Source: Rhodopseudomonas sp. P2A-2r | Lineage (GTDB): Bacteria > Pseudomonadota > Alphaproteobacteria > Rhizobiales > Xanthobacteraceae | Assembly: GCF_026015985.1 (NCBI RefSeq) | Contig: NZ_CP110389.1 | Location: 6,633,501 to 6,697,500, forward strand | Length of the DNA: 64,000 nt | Direction: 5' to 3' | Shown here: positions 27,544 to 37,226 of the stretch, in pieces | Numbering within the stretch: the first letter of the stretch is position 1 | Layout of the letters: the number at the start of each line of letters is the position of its first letter | The notes under the pieces: model-generated | The model's database searches: none | What the model was told of the DNA's origin: nothing | What the model saw: the letters and a program-made list of their open reading frames with translations, nothing else | Translations under genes and position numbers: made by a program

Positions 27544-28517
27544 CCCGCGGCCTGGCGCGCGAGTTCGCGACGGCGCTCCATGGCGCGCAGCACTTCGCGC
27601 AGGCTGAACAGCGCCAGCGCCAGCATGAACGGCGTGACGTGATAGATCAGGCGGAACAGCAGCAACACCGCCAGCAGCGGCTCGTTATGCTCGCCACCCA
27701 GGCCGACCAGGATGGCGGCGTCGAACACGCCGATGCCGGCCGGCGAGTGGCTTGCGAAGCCGAGCAAGGTCGCGGCGATGAACACCACCACGACGCGGGC
27801 GAGTTCGACATTCATGTCGGCGGGAATCAGCACATACATGGCCAGCGCCGCGGCGCCGAGATCGACGATACCGATGCCGATCTGGATGAAGACGTTCTTG
27901 CCCGAGGGCAGCGGCACCGACCAGCGCCGTGCGCCGAACAGCCGCGCGCTGTTCCAGGTCCAGGCGATATAGAGCGCGAGCACAAGCAACATCGCCCCGG
28001 CGATCATCTGGTTGACCTGCGGTGAGACATGATCGATGCGGCTGATGGCGTCGGGCGCATAAAGGATGCTCAGCCCGAGTGCCGCGAGATTGCCGAGCCA
28101 GAAGGTTAGCCCAGTGAGAAAGCAGATCCGCGCCACATTGGCGACGGTGACGCCATGGGCGGCATAGATGCGATAACGAATCGCCGACGACACCGGCAGC
28201 ACGGCGCCGGTGCCGTGGGCGATGGGATAGCTGGTGAAACTGGCCAGCGCCGCCACGCAATAGGGAATGTCGCGGCGGCCGATCAGGCGCAGTGCAAGGA
28301 GATCATAGAGCGTGAGGCTGGCATAAGAGAGAATCGTGAAGAGCACCGCCAGCACGATCTGCAGGGCCGGCGTCTGCCGGACTGCGGCGAGCACCTGGTC
28401 GAGATCGACGCCCTTGAGCGCCCGCGCCAGCGCCATGAACGCGACCACGGCGATGACCAGGCTGACCAGCATGCCAAGGCCGCGCCAGCCCGCGCGCTTG
28501 CGAATCACCCCGATCAC
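27540..28517 (-). CDS. UPF0104/YbhN-type integral membrane protein (LPG synthase TM domain)
   Basis: A 325-residue protein with about eight membrane helices, starting MIGVIRKRAGWRGLGMLVSL. It has the flippase-type landmark SYPIAHGTGAVLPVSSAIRYR (third to fourth helix), NQMIAGAMLLVLALYIAWTW and GFASHSPAGIGVFDAAILVGLGG, as in the membrane part of lysylphosphatidylglycerol synthase. The catalytic GNAT-like part of MprF is absent, so it is not itself an aminoacyltransferase. In this context it may move or remodel lipids with the betaine lipid system, an inference from position only. Confidence 0.8.
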   Translation of the reverse strand: MIGVIRKRAGWRGLGMLVSLVIAVVAFMALARALKGVDLDQVLAAVRQTPALQIVLAVLFTILSYASLTLYDLLALRLIGRRDIPYCVAALASFTSYPIAHGTGAVLPVSSAIRYRIYAAHGVTVANVARICFLTGLTFWLGNLAALGLSILYAPDAISRIDHVSPQVNQMIAGAMLLVLALYIAWTWNSARLFGARRWSVPLPSGKNVFIQIGIGIVDLGAAALAMYVLIPADMNVELARVVVVFIAATLLGFASHSPAGIGVFDAAILVGLGGEHNEPLLAVLLLFRLIYHVTPFMLALALFSLREVLRAMERRRELARQAAG

Positions 28518-28757
28518 CTTTTGCAGCGCACGCAGCAGATTTCTCCCTTGGCCAAACCGCGCGAATCACGCACACGATTCGCGCCCCGTTCAGGGTCGAT
28601 CTGTTGACACGTTGACGTGACAGTCGCGTAAAACGCTCGTCCAAACCGCGCAGTTCGTGACCTTCCCCACGAAAACAAGATACCGGCGCAATATGGTCGC
28701 ATCACCTTCATGGTCGTTGCCTAGAGCCGTGCTGCACGAACTCAGAACTGAAAGACC

Positions 28758-28979
28758 ATGACCGCAGATATCGACGACCAACTGACAATCGAACAATGGA
28801 CGGCCCTGAAGGCGCTGCGCCCGACAGGACCGGCTTCCGCCAAGCTCGGCGGGCACATGATCGAGCAACTGATCGCGCTCGACCTGGCGGCGATCGCCGA
28901 CGGACATCCCGTGATCACCACCGAAGGCCGCAAGGTGGTGCTGCGCGGCTCACCGCGGCTGTGGGATATGGCGGCCTGA
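28758..28979 (+). CDS. small protein of unknown function
   Basis: A 73-residue frame (MTADIDDQLTIEQWTALKAL ... SPRLWDMAA) with GAAAG a few bases upstream. It is compact and ends with a beta-like stretch (HPVITTEGRKVVLRGS), which looks like a small winged-helix remnant or DNA-binding domain without a clear family. It converges on the uvrA-like gene with 11 bases between. Codon use fits the genome. Confidence 0.5.
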   Translation: MTADIDDQLTIEQWTALKALRPTGPASAKLGGHMIEQLIALDLAAIADGHPVITTEGRKVVLRGSPRLWDMAA

Positions 28980-28990
28980 CCGCCATCCGG

Positions 28991-31526
28991 TCAGGCGCGA
29001 CCGCGGCGCGCCCGCTCCAGATATAGAGCAGTGCGGCTCTCCGGGGACCGCGCCACGTCAGCGGGTGTTCCTGACGCCACCACCGTGCCACCCTCGTCGC
29101 CGGCCCCGGGTCCGATATCGATTACCCAGTCGCTGGCTGAGACCATGTCCATGTCGTGCTCGACCACCACCACCGTGTTACCGGAGGCCACTAGGCCATC
29201 GAGCTGCCTCATCAACTTGTCGACATCGGACGGATGCAGCCCGGTGGTCGGCTCGTCGAGGACGTAGAGCGTCATGCCGCGGTGCGCGCGTTGCAACTCG
29301 GTGGCGAGCTTGATGCGCTGGGCCTCGCCGCCGGACAGTTCGGTGGCCGATTGCCCGAGCCGGATATAGCCGAGCCCGACCTCGCGGATCACGCCGAGCG
29401 AGCGCTGCAACGCGGCGTCATCCGCAAAGAAGTCGAATGCGGCATCAACGGTCATGGCGAGAACATCGGCGATCGACTTGTCGCGGATCCTGATTTCCAG
29501 GGTCTTGGCGTTATAGCGCGCACCATGGCAGGTCGGGCATGGTGCATAGACCGACGGCAGGAACAGCAGCTCGACGCTGACAAACCCCTCGCCCTGGCAG
29601 GTCTCGCAGCGGCCCTTCGCGACGTTGAAGGAGAACCGGCCGGCATCGTAGCGGCGGGCCTTTGCCTGCTTGGTCGCGGCGAACAGTTTGCGCACATGGT
29701 CGAACAGGCCGGTATAAGTCGCCAGATTCGAGCGCGGGGTGCGGCCGATCGGCTTCTGATCGACCACCACCAGCCGCTTGATGCCCTCCATGCCGGCAAC
29801 GATATCGCCGCCGAGTGTCTTGATGCCCTCCTCCTGCAGCGTGTCAGCGTCGTCTTCGACCGGCTCGCTGCGCTGGCCGAGCCGGTCGGCCACCGCCTCG
29901 ACTAGAAACTGGCTGATCAGGCTGGATTTGCCGGAGCCGGACACGCCGGTCACCGAGGTGAACACGCCGAGGGGAATGTCGACATCGAGACGATCGAGAT
30001 TGTTGCGGGTGACACCGCGGAGCTTGAGCCATTGTCGCGGCGGCCGCGGCAGCCGTTCTCGCCTGCCGCCATCGTCGAACAGATAGCGCCTCGTCTGCGA
30101 CGCCTCGATTTCGGCCAGTCCCGCGGGCGGCCCGCTGTACAACACGTCGCCACCGTGCGCGCCCGCACCGGGGCCGACATCGACGATCCAGTCGGCATGG
30201 CGGATAACGTCGAGTTCATGTTCGACGACGAACAACGAGTTGCCGGCGGCCTTGAGCCGGTCGAGCGCGCGCAACAGCGCCTCGGTGTCGGCCGGATGCA
30301 GCCCGGCGGAGGGCTCGTCCAGCACATAGACCACGCCGAACAGGTTGGAGCGCACCTGCGTCGCCAGCCGCAGCCGTTGCAGCTCGCCCGGCGACAGCGT
30401 CGGCGTACTCCTTTCCGGCGCGAGATAGCCGAGGCCGAGATCGAGCAGCACCGCAAGACGCGCCAGCAGGTCCTCAACGATACGATGAATCACCAGCGCC
30501 TTTTCAGGATGCGCGGCGGAGACCGTGTTCCGGGCGCCGGGAAAGGGCCGCAGCAGAGCGTCGAGCCGCTTCAGCGGCAGGCGCTGGAGATCGGCGATAT
30601 CGAAACCGGCGAATGTCACCGATAGCGCGTCCGGCTTCAGCCGCTTGCCGTGGCACACCGGGCAATTGCTTGACAGCATGAACTGCGACACACGGCGCTT
30701 CATCATCGCACTCTGCGTGGTCGCAAAGGTCTGCAGCACGTATTTTCGCGCGCCCGTGAAAGTGCCCTGGTAGCTCGGCTCTTCCTTGCGCTTCAGCGCG
30801 CGTCTGGTTTCTGCCGGCGTATAGCCGGCATAGACCGGTACCGTCGGCTGCTCGTCGGTGAACAGGATCCAATCGCGGTCCTTCTTCGGCAGGTTGCGCC
30901 ACGGCGTGTCGACGTCGTAGCCGAGCGTGACCAGGATATCGCGCAAGTTCTGGCCGCCCCATGCGGTCGGCCATGCCGCGATGGCCCGCTCGCGGATCGT
31001 CAGGCTGTCGTCAGGCACCATGGATTTTTCGGCGACATCATGGACGCGGCCGATGCCGTGGCAATTGGGGCAGGCGCCCTCCGGCGTGTTGGGCGAAAAC
31101 GATTCCGCATAGAGCAGCGGTTGTCCGCGCGGGTAATCGCCGGCGCGCGAATACAGCATGCGGAGCAGGTTCGACAGCGTGGTGACGCTGCCGACCGACG
31201 AGCGCGTGGTCGGCGCCCCCTTTGCTGCTGCAAGGCGACGGCGGGGGCAGGCCCTCGATCTCGTCGACTTCCGGAATGGACATCTGGTTGAACAGCCGCC
31301 GTGCATAGGGCGATACGGATTCCAGATAGCGGCGCTGCGCCTCGGCATAGAGCGTGCCGAATGCCAGCGAGGATTTGCCGGACCCGGACACGCCGGTAAA
31401 CACCACCAGCGCGTTGCGCGGGATGTCGAGCGAGACGTTCTTGAGATTATGTTCACGGGCGCCGCGAACGCGGACGAAACTGTCCGGATCGTCGAAATTC
31501 GGTTTTGCCGGCGTCCGCGCATCCAT
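28991..31526 (-). pseudogene. uvrA: UvrA-like excinuclease subunit (UvrA2 type), two one-base deletions
   Basis: A damage-recognition ATPase of the class II UvrA kind: the reconstructed length of about 845 residues is shorter than UvrA (about 940) and lacks the UvrB-binding insert. The N-terminus ([20 protein letters not shown], Walker [13 protein letters not shown]) is in one frame and the rest ([13 protein letters not shown] region onward, second Walker [13 protein letters not shown], zinc sites CPNCHG, CPVCHG, CETCQG, CPTCHG) in another. Adding one base to each of the runs at 31216-31220 (five C) and 31243-31247 (five G) restores a normal [21 protein letters not shown]. Both are in homopolymers, so sequencing error is likely. 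Confidence 0.88.
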
Positions 31527-31530
31527 CCGA

Positions 31531-31788
31531 TCAGCGCCTGCGCGCGAACGCCACGCCGACGACAAAGGCGACGAATAGCGACGCCAATGGCGCTTCGCGG
31601 ACAACCTTGCTCAGCGTATCGAGCGGCTTGCCGGGACGGCGGGCGTTATCCACCACGTCGCTCAGGCGATCCACGACATCGCTGAAGATCTCGCCGATCT
31701 CGCCACCGGTCTTGGCGGCTTCACGCGCTGTGGTCCTGACGCGCTCGGTAAAGCCGGGCTCGGCACCCATGAAATTGTTGTCGGTCAT
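31531..31788 (-). CDS. small membrane-anchored protein (DUF883-like)
   Basis: An 85-residue protein starting [20 protein letters not shown]. The N-terminal two thirds is a charged helix with the look of a ribosome- or membrane-associated stress protein, and the end [20 protein letters not shown] is a single membrane segment followed by Arg-Arg-Arg. This is the ElaB/YqjD/DUF883 pattern; the family tends to sit at the inner membrane and be expressed in stationary phase. It ends four bases before the uvrA-like start on the same strand, so the two may share a transcript. Confidence 0.7.
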   Translation of the reverse strand: MTDNNFMGAEPGFTERVRTTAREAAKTGGEIGEIFSDVVDRLSDVVDNARRPGKPLDTLSKVVREAPLASLFVAFVVGVAFARRR

Positions 31789-31958
31789 CGCTGGCCTCGC
31801 GGTTGAGTGTGCCCGTCAATCGACCGGAACCGCGTTGGTTCCGCAAGGGGGCAGCCACACATTGTCCTTCCGGTGCGCGGGCGGCGTTGGCCGGACGTGA
31901 ACCTCAGCGCATCCAATCGGATTGGCGGGGAATCCCGAGACGGGACGATGAACATGCC

Positions 31959-32008
31959 GAGATTCCGGGTTCGGTCGCGGCTGGCGCCGCTTCGGCCCCG
32001 GAACGATA
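31959..32008 (+). repeat. dispersed intergenic repeat, copy 3 (degenerate)
   Basis: Reads gattccgggttcggtcgc and ends ggccccggaacgata, the same order as the copies at 19869 and 24913 but with several changes. It lies between two minus-strand small genes. Confidence 0.45.
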
Positions 32009-32013
32009 GCTCG

Positions 32014-32335
32014 CTAGTCGCGGGAGTTGCTGCGCTGTGCAGCCTTGCCGAACTCGACGATGGTCTGCGGGGCCGGCAGGCGCAGGCGGCGGCCGTGCTG
32101 CAGATAGAGCAGCGCCAGCCGGGTCGGATCCGACAGGTTCCAGATGTCGAGCGCCGCGGCGCGCCCCAGCCGGGCGATGGGCAACCGATGGCCGATCACA
32201 TGGACGACGACCGGCGCCTTTGGCGTCTTCTTTGCGAATCCGGCCCTTGGGCGCGGCATTCTCATTGGCCGCGACCCGCCGGACGTGGGGACCGCGGCTG
32301 GTCAGCCATGACACAATGCGCAAGATGAAGGACAT
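32014..32335 (-). pseudogene. small protein of unknown function, frameshifted by one extra base
   Basis: Two overlapping frames fit one product of about 106 residues. The front starts at 32335 with MSFILRIVSWLTSRGPHVRR and VAANENAAP. The rear, in another frame, is AGFAKKTPKAPVVVHVIGHR followed by LDIWNLSDPTRLALLYLQHG. Removing one base from the GGG of aagggccgga joins them as NENAAPKAGFAKKTP. I recognise no family. As with its neighbours, the indel may be a sequence error. The reconstruction is plausible but not proven, and either part could be chance. Confidence 0.45.
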
Positions 32336-32485
32336 CGGCGTTCTCTGCGCGATCGGTGTGGCGGCGGCAAGGCCGGACACGGTTTCGTCATATAACTTCG
32401 GCCGCCGTGGGTAAAGCCGCGCATCCGGCCGAAACGGCCGTCCTGTCTGCTATAGGTGGGGGACGAATCAGGGATCTTCCGCTGT

Positions 32486-34348
32486 ATGCCCGCTCCCGCT
32501 ACCCTCACCGCCCGTCTCCGGGAGTCCGATATGGCGCCCGATGCGCTGTCGATCCTGAACTCGGTATTCGGCCTGCCCGGCTTTCGCGGCGAGCAGGAAG
32601 CGATCGTCCGCCACGTCACCAATGGCGGCAACTGCCTGGTGCTGATGCCCACCGGCGGCGGCAAGTCGCTGTGCTACCAGCTGCCGTCGCTGCTGCGCGA
32701 GGGCTGCGGCATCGTGGTGTCGCCGCTGATCGCACTGATGCGCGATCAGGTCGCGGGCCTGATCGAGGCCGGCGTCAAGGCGGCGGTGCTGAACTCATCG
32801 CTGACATGGGACGAGGCCAACGAGGTCGAACGCCGGCTACTCGCCGGTGACCTCGACGTCCTCTATGTGGCGCCGGAACGGCTGCTGACGCCACGCTGCC
32901 TGACCATGCTCGGCCGCGCCAAGATCGCACTGTTCGCCATCGACGAGGCGCATTGCGTGTCGCAATGGGGCCACGACTTTCGCCCGGAATATATCGGCCT
33001 GTCGGTCATTGCCGAGCGCTTCCCCGACGTGCCGCGCATCGCGCTCACCGCCACCGCCGACGATCTCACCCGGCAGGAGATCGCCCATCGCCTGCAGCTC
33101 GACGACGCGCCGCGCTTCGTCGCCAGCTTCGACCGCCCGAACATCAAGTATCAGATCGTCGACAAGCTGAACGGCAAGACCCAGCTGCAGGCCTTCATCA
33201 ACGAATTCCATTCCGGCGACGCCGGCATCGTCTATTGCCTGTCGCGCGCCAAGGTCGAGGACACCGCCACGGCGCTGACCAAGGCGGGCATTCCGGCGTT
33301 GCCCTATCATGCAGGCCTCCCCGCCGATTTGCGCGCGCGCAATCAGGACCGCTTCATCAACGAGGACGGCATCGTGATGGTGGCCACCGTGGCGTTCGGC
33401 ATGGGCATCGACAAGCCCGACGTGCGCTTCGTCGCCCATCTCGACCTGCCGAAAAGCATCGAGGCCTATTACCAGGAGACCGGCCGCGCCGGCCGCGACG
33501 GCAAGCCGTCCGATGCCTGGATGACTTACGGCCTCTCGGACATCGTGCAGCAGCGCCGCATGATCGACGAATCCACCGGCGCCGAAGCGTTCAAGCGAGT
33601 GTCTATCAGCAAGCTCGAGGCGCTGGTGAGCCTGGCCGAGTCCACCTATTGCCGACGCACAACACTGCTGGGCTACTTCGGCGAGACCGTAACGGACGCG
33701 AAATGCGGCAACTGCGACAACTGCCTGACGCCGCCGCTGGTGAAGGATGGCAGCGTGATTGCGCAAAAACTATTGTCCACCGCCTATCGCACCGGGCAGC
33801 GGTTCGGCGCCATGCACCTGATCGACGTGCTGATCGGGCGCGACACCGACAAGGTCAAGCAGTTCGGCCACGACAAGCTCTCGGTGTTCGGCGTCGGCGC
33901 CGACCTCAGCGACAAGCAGTGGCGCGCCGCGATCCGGCAACTGGTGGCGCTCGGCCATCTGCGCCCCGACAGCGAGGCCTATAACGCTCTTACGCTAACC
34001 GAATCAGCTCGCGGCGTGCTGAAGGGCGAGACGCAAGTGATGCTGCGCGAAGAGGCCGCCGGTCCGCTCGGCAAGCGCGGTGGCGCACGACGGCGCGGCG
34101 TTCCGACGGCAAGCAACGGCGACGCCAACCCGGACCTGCTCGACATTCTGCGCGCCTGGCGCTCCGAACTCGCCAAGAAGACCAGCGTGCCGGCCTACGT
34201 CATCCTGCACGACGCCACCCTCGACGGCATAGCCACCGCACGCCCGACCTCGCTGGCGCAACTGCGCGGCATTCCGGGGATCGGCGACAAGAAATTGGAG
34301 CGTTACGGCACCGAGCTGATCGCGCTGGTGACGGCGGCGGCCGGGTAG
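32486..34348 (+). CDS. recQ: ATP-dependent DNA helicase RecQ
   Basis: A 620-residue helicase. I use the start [23 protein letters not shown] codons upstream (32456) and downstream (32531) are possible. Walker A is [12 protein letters not shown], motif [20 protein letters not shown] (DEAH), motif [18 protein letters not shown]. The RQC zinc site is visible as YCRR...CGNCDNC, and the C-terminus has an HRDC domain with [19 protein letters not shown]. The family unwinds DNA 3' to 5' and supports recombination and repair. Length and domain set match the full-length bacterial enzyme. Confidence 0.96.
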   Translation: MPAPATLTARLRESDMAPDALSILNSVFGLPGFRGEQEAIVRHVTNGGNCLVLMPTGGGKSLCYQLPSLLREGCGIVVSPLIALMRDQVAGLIEAGVKAAVLNSSLTWDEANEVERRLLAGDLDVLYVAPERLLTPRCLTMLGRAKIALFAIDEAHCVSQWGHDFRPEYIGLSVIAERFPDVPRIALTATADDLTRQEIAHRLQLDDAPRFVASFDRPNIKYQIVDKLNGKTQLQAFINEFHSGDAGIVYCLSRAKVEDTATALTKAGIPALPYHAGLPADLRARNQDRFINEDGIVMVATVAFGMGIDKPDVRFVAHLDLPKSIEAYYQETGRAGRDGKPSDAWMTYGLSDIVQQRRMIDESTGAEAFKRVSISKLEALVSLAESTYCRRTTLLGYFGETVTDAKCGNCDNCLTPPLVKDGSVIAQKLLSTAYRTGQRFGAMHLIDVLIGRDTDKVKQFGHDKLSVFGVGADLSDKQWRAAIRQLVALGHLRPDSEAYNALTLTESARGVLKGETQVMLREEAAGPLGKRGGARRRGVPTASNGDANPDLLDILRAWRSELAKKTSVPAYVILHDATLDGIATARPTSLAQLRGIPGIGDKKLERYGTELIALVTAAAG

Positions 34349-34351
34349 ACC

Positions 34352-35284
34352 ATGCGCATCCACTCGGCCGCGATCCATTATTTCGAGGCCGTGCGGCGTG
34401 CCGGGTCGATCCGCGAAGCCGCCCGCCGATTGAACGTGGCGTCCTCCGCGGTGAACCGGCAGATCCTGAAGCTGGAAAAGGAAGTCGGCGCGGCACTGTT
34501 CGACCGCACGGTAACGGGGCTGAAGCTGACGGCCAGCGGCGAGGCGATGGCGCGTCACGTCATCGCAGTGCTGCAGGACCTCGAGCGGGTGCGCACCGAC
34601 ATCGGCGCACTCAAGGGCGGCCACGCCGGACAGATCCGCATCGCTGCTGTCGAGGGCGTGTGCGGCGAGATCCTGCCCGATGCGATCCAGCGCATGCGCG
34701 CACGCGCGCCGCGTGTCACGGTGACCGTCGAGACGATGGGATCCTTCGCCATCCCGTCCGTGATCGCGGAGGGCCTTTGCGATATCGGCCTGGCCTTCGC
34801 GCTGCCGCGCAACGGCGATCTGCACCAGGTCGCGCTCAATCGCTTCCGGCTCGGCGCGGTGGTCCCGCCGGATCACCCCATTGCCGCCAAATCCACGACA
34901 TCGCTGGCGGCCTGCCTCAATTCGCCGATCATCCTGGCGACGCCCGACCTGTCGATCAACCAGCTGCTGGCGCCGGAGATCTCGCGCATATCCCGCGCGC
35001 TCGAGCCGGCCGTCATGTCGGGTTCGGTCGAGCTGATGCGCGAACTGGCGTTGCGCGGGGTCGGCGTCGCGTTCCAGACCCGAATCGGCCTCACCAGCGC
35101 CATGGCGTCCGGCCGGCTGGTCCATGTGCCGCTGGGGGCCAATGGCCCGATCTGGAGTGATCTCGGCGTCTATGTCCGCGCCGGCCGAGCCCTGCCAACC
35201 GCCGTCGACCGCTTCGTGCAGATCCTTGCCGACGAATTGAACCGGCGGGAAGCCGAGGAAAATGCGGCGCTTGGCCCTGGCTGA
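34352..35284 (+). CDS. LysR-family transcriptional regulator
   Basis: A 310-residue regulator. The N-terminal winged helix (residues 1-65) is IHYFEAVRRAGSIREAARRL followed by NVASSAVNRQILKLEKEVGA and ALFDRTVTGLKLTASGE. The C-terminal substrate-binding domain covers about 90-300 (IRIAAVEGVCGEILPDAIQR...). It begins three bases after the recQ stop, but is probably functionally linked to the downstream oxygenase, hydrolase and ABC importer, all on the same strand. The effector may be the substrate of that importer, by context only. Confidence 0.88.
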   Translation: MRIHSAAIHYFEAVRRAGSIREAARRLNVASSAVNRQILKLEKEVGAALFDRTVTGLKLTASGEAMARHVIAVLQDLERVRTDIGALKGGHAGQIRIAAVEGVCGEILPDAIQRMRARAPRVTVTVETMGSFAIPSVIAEGLCDIGLAFALPRNGDLHQVALNRFRLGAVVPPDHPIAAKSTTSLAACLNSPIILATPDLSINQLLAPEISRISRALEPAVMSGSVELMRELALRGVGVAFQTRIGLTSAMASGRLVHVPLGANGPIWSDLGVYVRAGRALPTAVDRFVQILADELNRREAEENAALGPG

Positions 35285-35373
35285 TGCCGCTTCGGCATCG
35301 GCATGCTCGAAACTCTGTTCTTTTGAGCACAGGCATCCCATGCAAGGCTCGGGAACTCGCAGAGGGATCGACC

Positions 35374-36366
35374 ATGCCAGCCACCCTGAAAGCAGTCCAC
35401 GTCGCCGCGTCCGCGCTTCCGATCATCGACATCTCCGGTCTCTCGAGCGCCGATCCAGCGGACCGCCGGGGCGTGGCCCAGGAGCTCCGGCGCGCCTGTC
35501 TCGACAAGGGCTTCTTCTATGTGAAGAACCACGGCATCCCCGAAACGCTGGTGGCGCAGGTGTTCGCGGAAGCGGAAACCTTCTTCGCGCTCCCCGCTGC
35601 CGACAAGCTGGCGCTCGACAAGGCGCATTCGAAGGCCAATCGCGGCTACGAGCCGCTGAAGGCCCAGACGCTGGAGGCCGGCGCGCCGCCGGACCTCAAG
35701 GAGGGCTTCTATATCGGTCCAGAACACGCCGCCGATGACCCGCGCGTGCTGGCGGGCAAGTTCAACCACGGCCCGAACCAGTGGCCGGCCAATGCCGGGC
35801 CCGGCTTTCACGACACCATGACCGACTACTTCACGGCCTTGCTTGGTCTCGGCGAGCGCCTGATGCGCGGCATCGCATTGTCGCTCGACCTCGACGAGGA
35901 CTACTTCAAGGACTTCTGCGCGGATCCGATGGCGACGCTGCGGCTGCTGCACTATCCGCCGCAACAGCCGGGCGACGCTCCGGAGCAGCGCGGCGCCGGT
36001 GCCCACACCGACTTCGGCGGGCTGACCCTGCTGCGCCAGGACAATGTCGGCGGCCTGCAGGTCTGGGATCAGGAAAGCCAGGGCTGGGTCCACGCCGAGC
36101 CGGTGCCGGGAACCTACATCGTCAATCTCGGCGACATGATCGCGCGCTGGACCAACGATCTCTACCGCTCCACCCTGCACCGCGTGATCAACACCTCCGG
36201 GCGCGAGCGCTATTCGGTGCCGTTCTTCTATGTCGGCAACTACGACCACGAAGTCGCCTGCATTCCGACCTGCCTCGCCGCCGGCGAAGCGCCGAAATAT
36301 CCGCCCACCACCGTCGAGGCGCATCTGCGCACCATGTACGCCCGCACCTACGCGCCCGCGACGTGA
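35374..36366 (+). CDS. 2-oxoglutarate/Fe(II) dioxygenase, isopenicillin N synthase family
   Basis: A 330-residue enzyme starting MPATLKAVHVAASALPIIDI after GAGGG. The N-terminal DIOX_N part has LDKGFFYVKNHGIP (residues 44-56). The Fe ligands are His211 and Asp213 (GAHTDFGGLTLL) and His269 (STLHRVINTSGRERYSVPFF), with the 2-oxoglutarate-binding Arg279-x-Ser281. It could hydroxylate or oxidatively decarboxylate an unknown small molecule. It overlaps the hydrolase gene by four bases (GTGA), so the two act in one pathway, and an NMT1-type importer follows. Confidence 0.9.
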   Translation: MPATLKAVHVAASALPIIDISGLSSADPADRRGVAQELRRACLDKGFFYVKNHGIPETLVAQVFAEAETFFALPAADKLALDKAHSKANRGYEPLKAQTLEAGAPPDLKEGFYIGPEHAADDPRVLAGKFNHGPNQWPANAGPGFHDTMTDYFTALLGLGERLMRGIALSLDLDEDYFKDFCADPMATLRLLHYPPQQPGDAPEQRGAGAHTDFGGLTLLRQDNVGGLQVWDQESQGWVHAEPVPGTYIVNLGDMIARWTNDLYRSTLHRVINTSGRERYSVPFFYVGNYDHEVACIPTCLAAGEAPKYPPTTVEAHLRTMYARTYAPAT

Positions 36367-37103
36367 GACTGATCCTGATCCACGGCGCCTGGCAGGAAGC
36401 TGGGCGTGGTCCCGCTTCCTGCCAGCGCTGGCGCAGGCCGGCTTCCGCGCCGAGGCGATCGACCTTCCCGGCAACGGCCACGATTCAACCCCGGCGGCGG
36501 ACGTCTCGCTCGATGTCTATGCCGCACATGTCGGCGACAGGATCTCGTTCCGGCGACGATCCGGTCGTGCTGCTGGCGCATTCCGGCGGCGGGGTGATCG
36601 CCTCGGAAGTCGCGGAACGTTGCCACGACCGCGTCAGCGGCGTGGTCTATGTGGCCGGCATGATGCTGCCGAACGGCGGCAGCTTCGGCGACGTGGTCGG
36701 CCCATTGGTGGCCGCCGATCCGGCCGCGGCGGGAATTCGCCCGCATCTGGTGTGGTCTGCCGATGGGGTGACATCGACGGTGCCGCCCGATGCGGCGCGG
36801 CAGATTTTCTATCACGACTGCGCCCAGGACGACGCCGAAGCGGCGAGCGTGCGGCTGACACCGCAAGCGGAAGGCGGCCGCGCCATCAGCCCGCAGCTGA
36901 CGTCGCAACGCTTCGGCACCGTCCCCCGGCTCTATGTCGAGGCGCTGCAGGATCGCTCGGTGGTGCTGGCTGCGCAGCGCCGCATGCAGGCCATGGTCCC
37001 CGGCGCATGGGTTGTCGGTCTCGACAGCGGGCACGCGCCGCAACTGGCGATGCCTGAAAAACTGGCAGCCTGCGTCATCCCGTGGCTGGCAGCCCGCTCA
37101 TGA
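36363..37103 (+). CDS. alpha/beta-hydrolase (esterase-like) with two compensating indels
   Basis: The start GTG overlaps the oxygenase stop (GTGA). Frame analysis shows a family-typical front (VRLILIHGAW) and a typical core (DDPVVLLAHSGGGVIASEVA, nucleophile serine in HSGGG, and HAPQLAMPEK near the end with the catalytic histidine). In between, residues about 12-62 make no sense, while the shifted frame gives SWAWSRFLPALAQAGFRAEA and IDLPGNGHDSTPAADVSLDV. So one base is missing near 36395-36400 (probably HGAWHGSW) and one extra near 36541-36551. Without errors it is an about 246-residue hydrolase. Its substrate is probably a lactone or ester from the coupled oxygenase. Confidence 0.75.
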   Translation: MRLILIHGAWQEAGRGPASCQRWRRPASAPRRSTFPATATIQPRRRTSRSMSMPHMSATGSRSGDDPVVLLAHSGGGVIASEVAERCHDRVSGVVYVAGMMLPNGGSFGDVVGPLVAADPAAAGIRPHLVWSADGVTSTVPPDAARQIFYHDCAQDDAEAASVRLTPQAEGGRAISPQLTSQRFGTVPRLYVEALQDRSVVLAAQRRMQAMVPGAWVVGLDSGHAPQLAMPEKLAACVIPWLAARS

Positions 37104-37226
37104 TTTTGCGGCAGACCGACAAGTCCCCCGGTTTGGCTGCGCCCCCTCGTTCGCCCGCGTTCGAAATCTGGTCCGGCTCGTGCAAGAGCTCGAACAAAAC
37201 GAAGCCTCAAACAAGGAGTCCCTCGA

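Noticed and set aside
28590-28907. Minus-strand frame upstream of the YbhN gene
   Set aside because: No family, poor composition and antisense overlap with the small plus-strand frame at 28758.
35781-36362. Extended N-terminus for the alpha/beta-hydrolase
   Set aside because: The upstream part of this frame lies within the 2-oxoglutarate oxygenase gene and is arginine-rich noise; the GTG at 36363 gives the family start.
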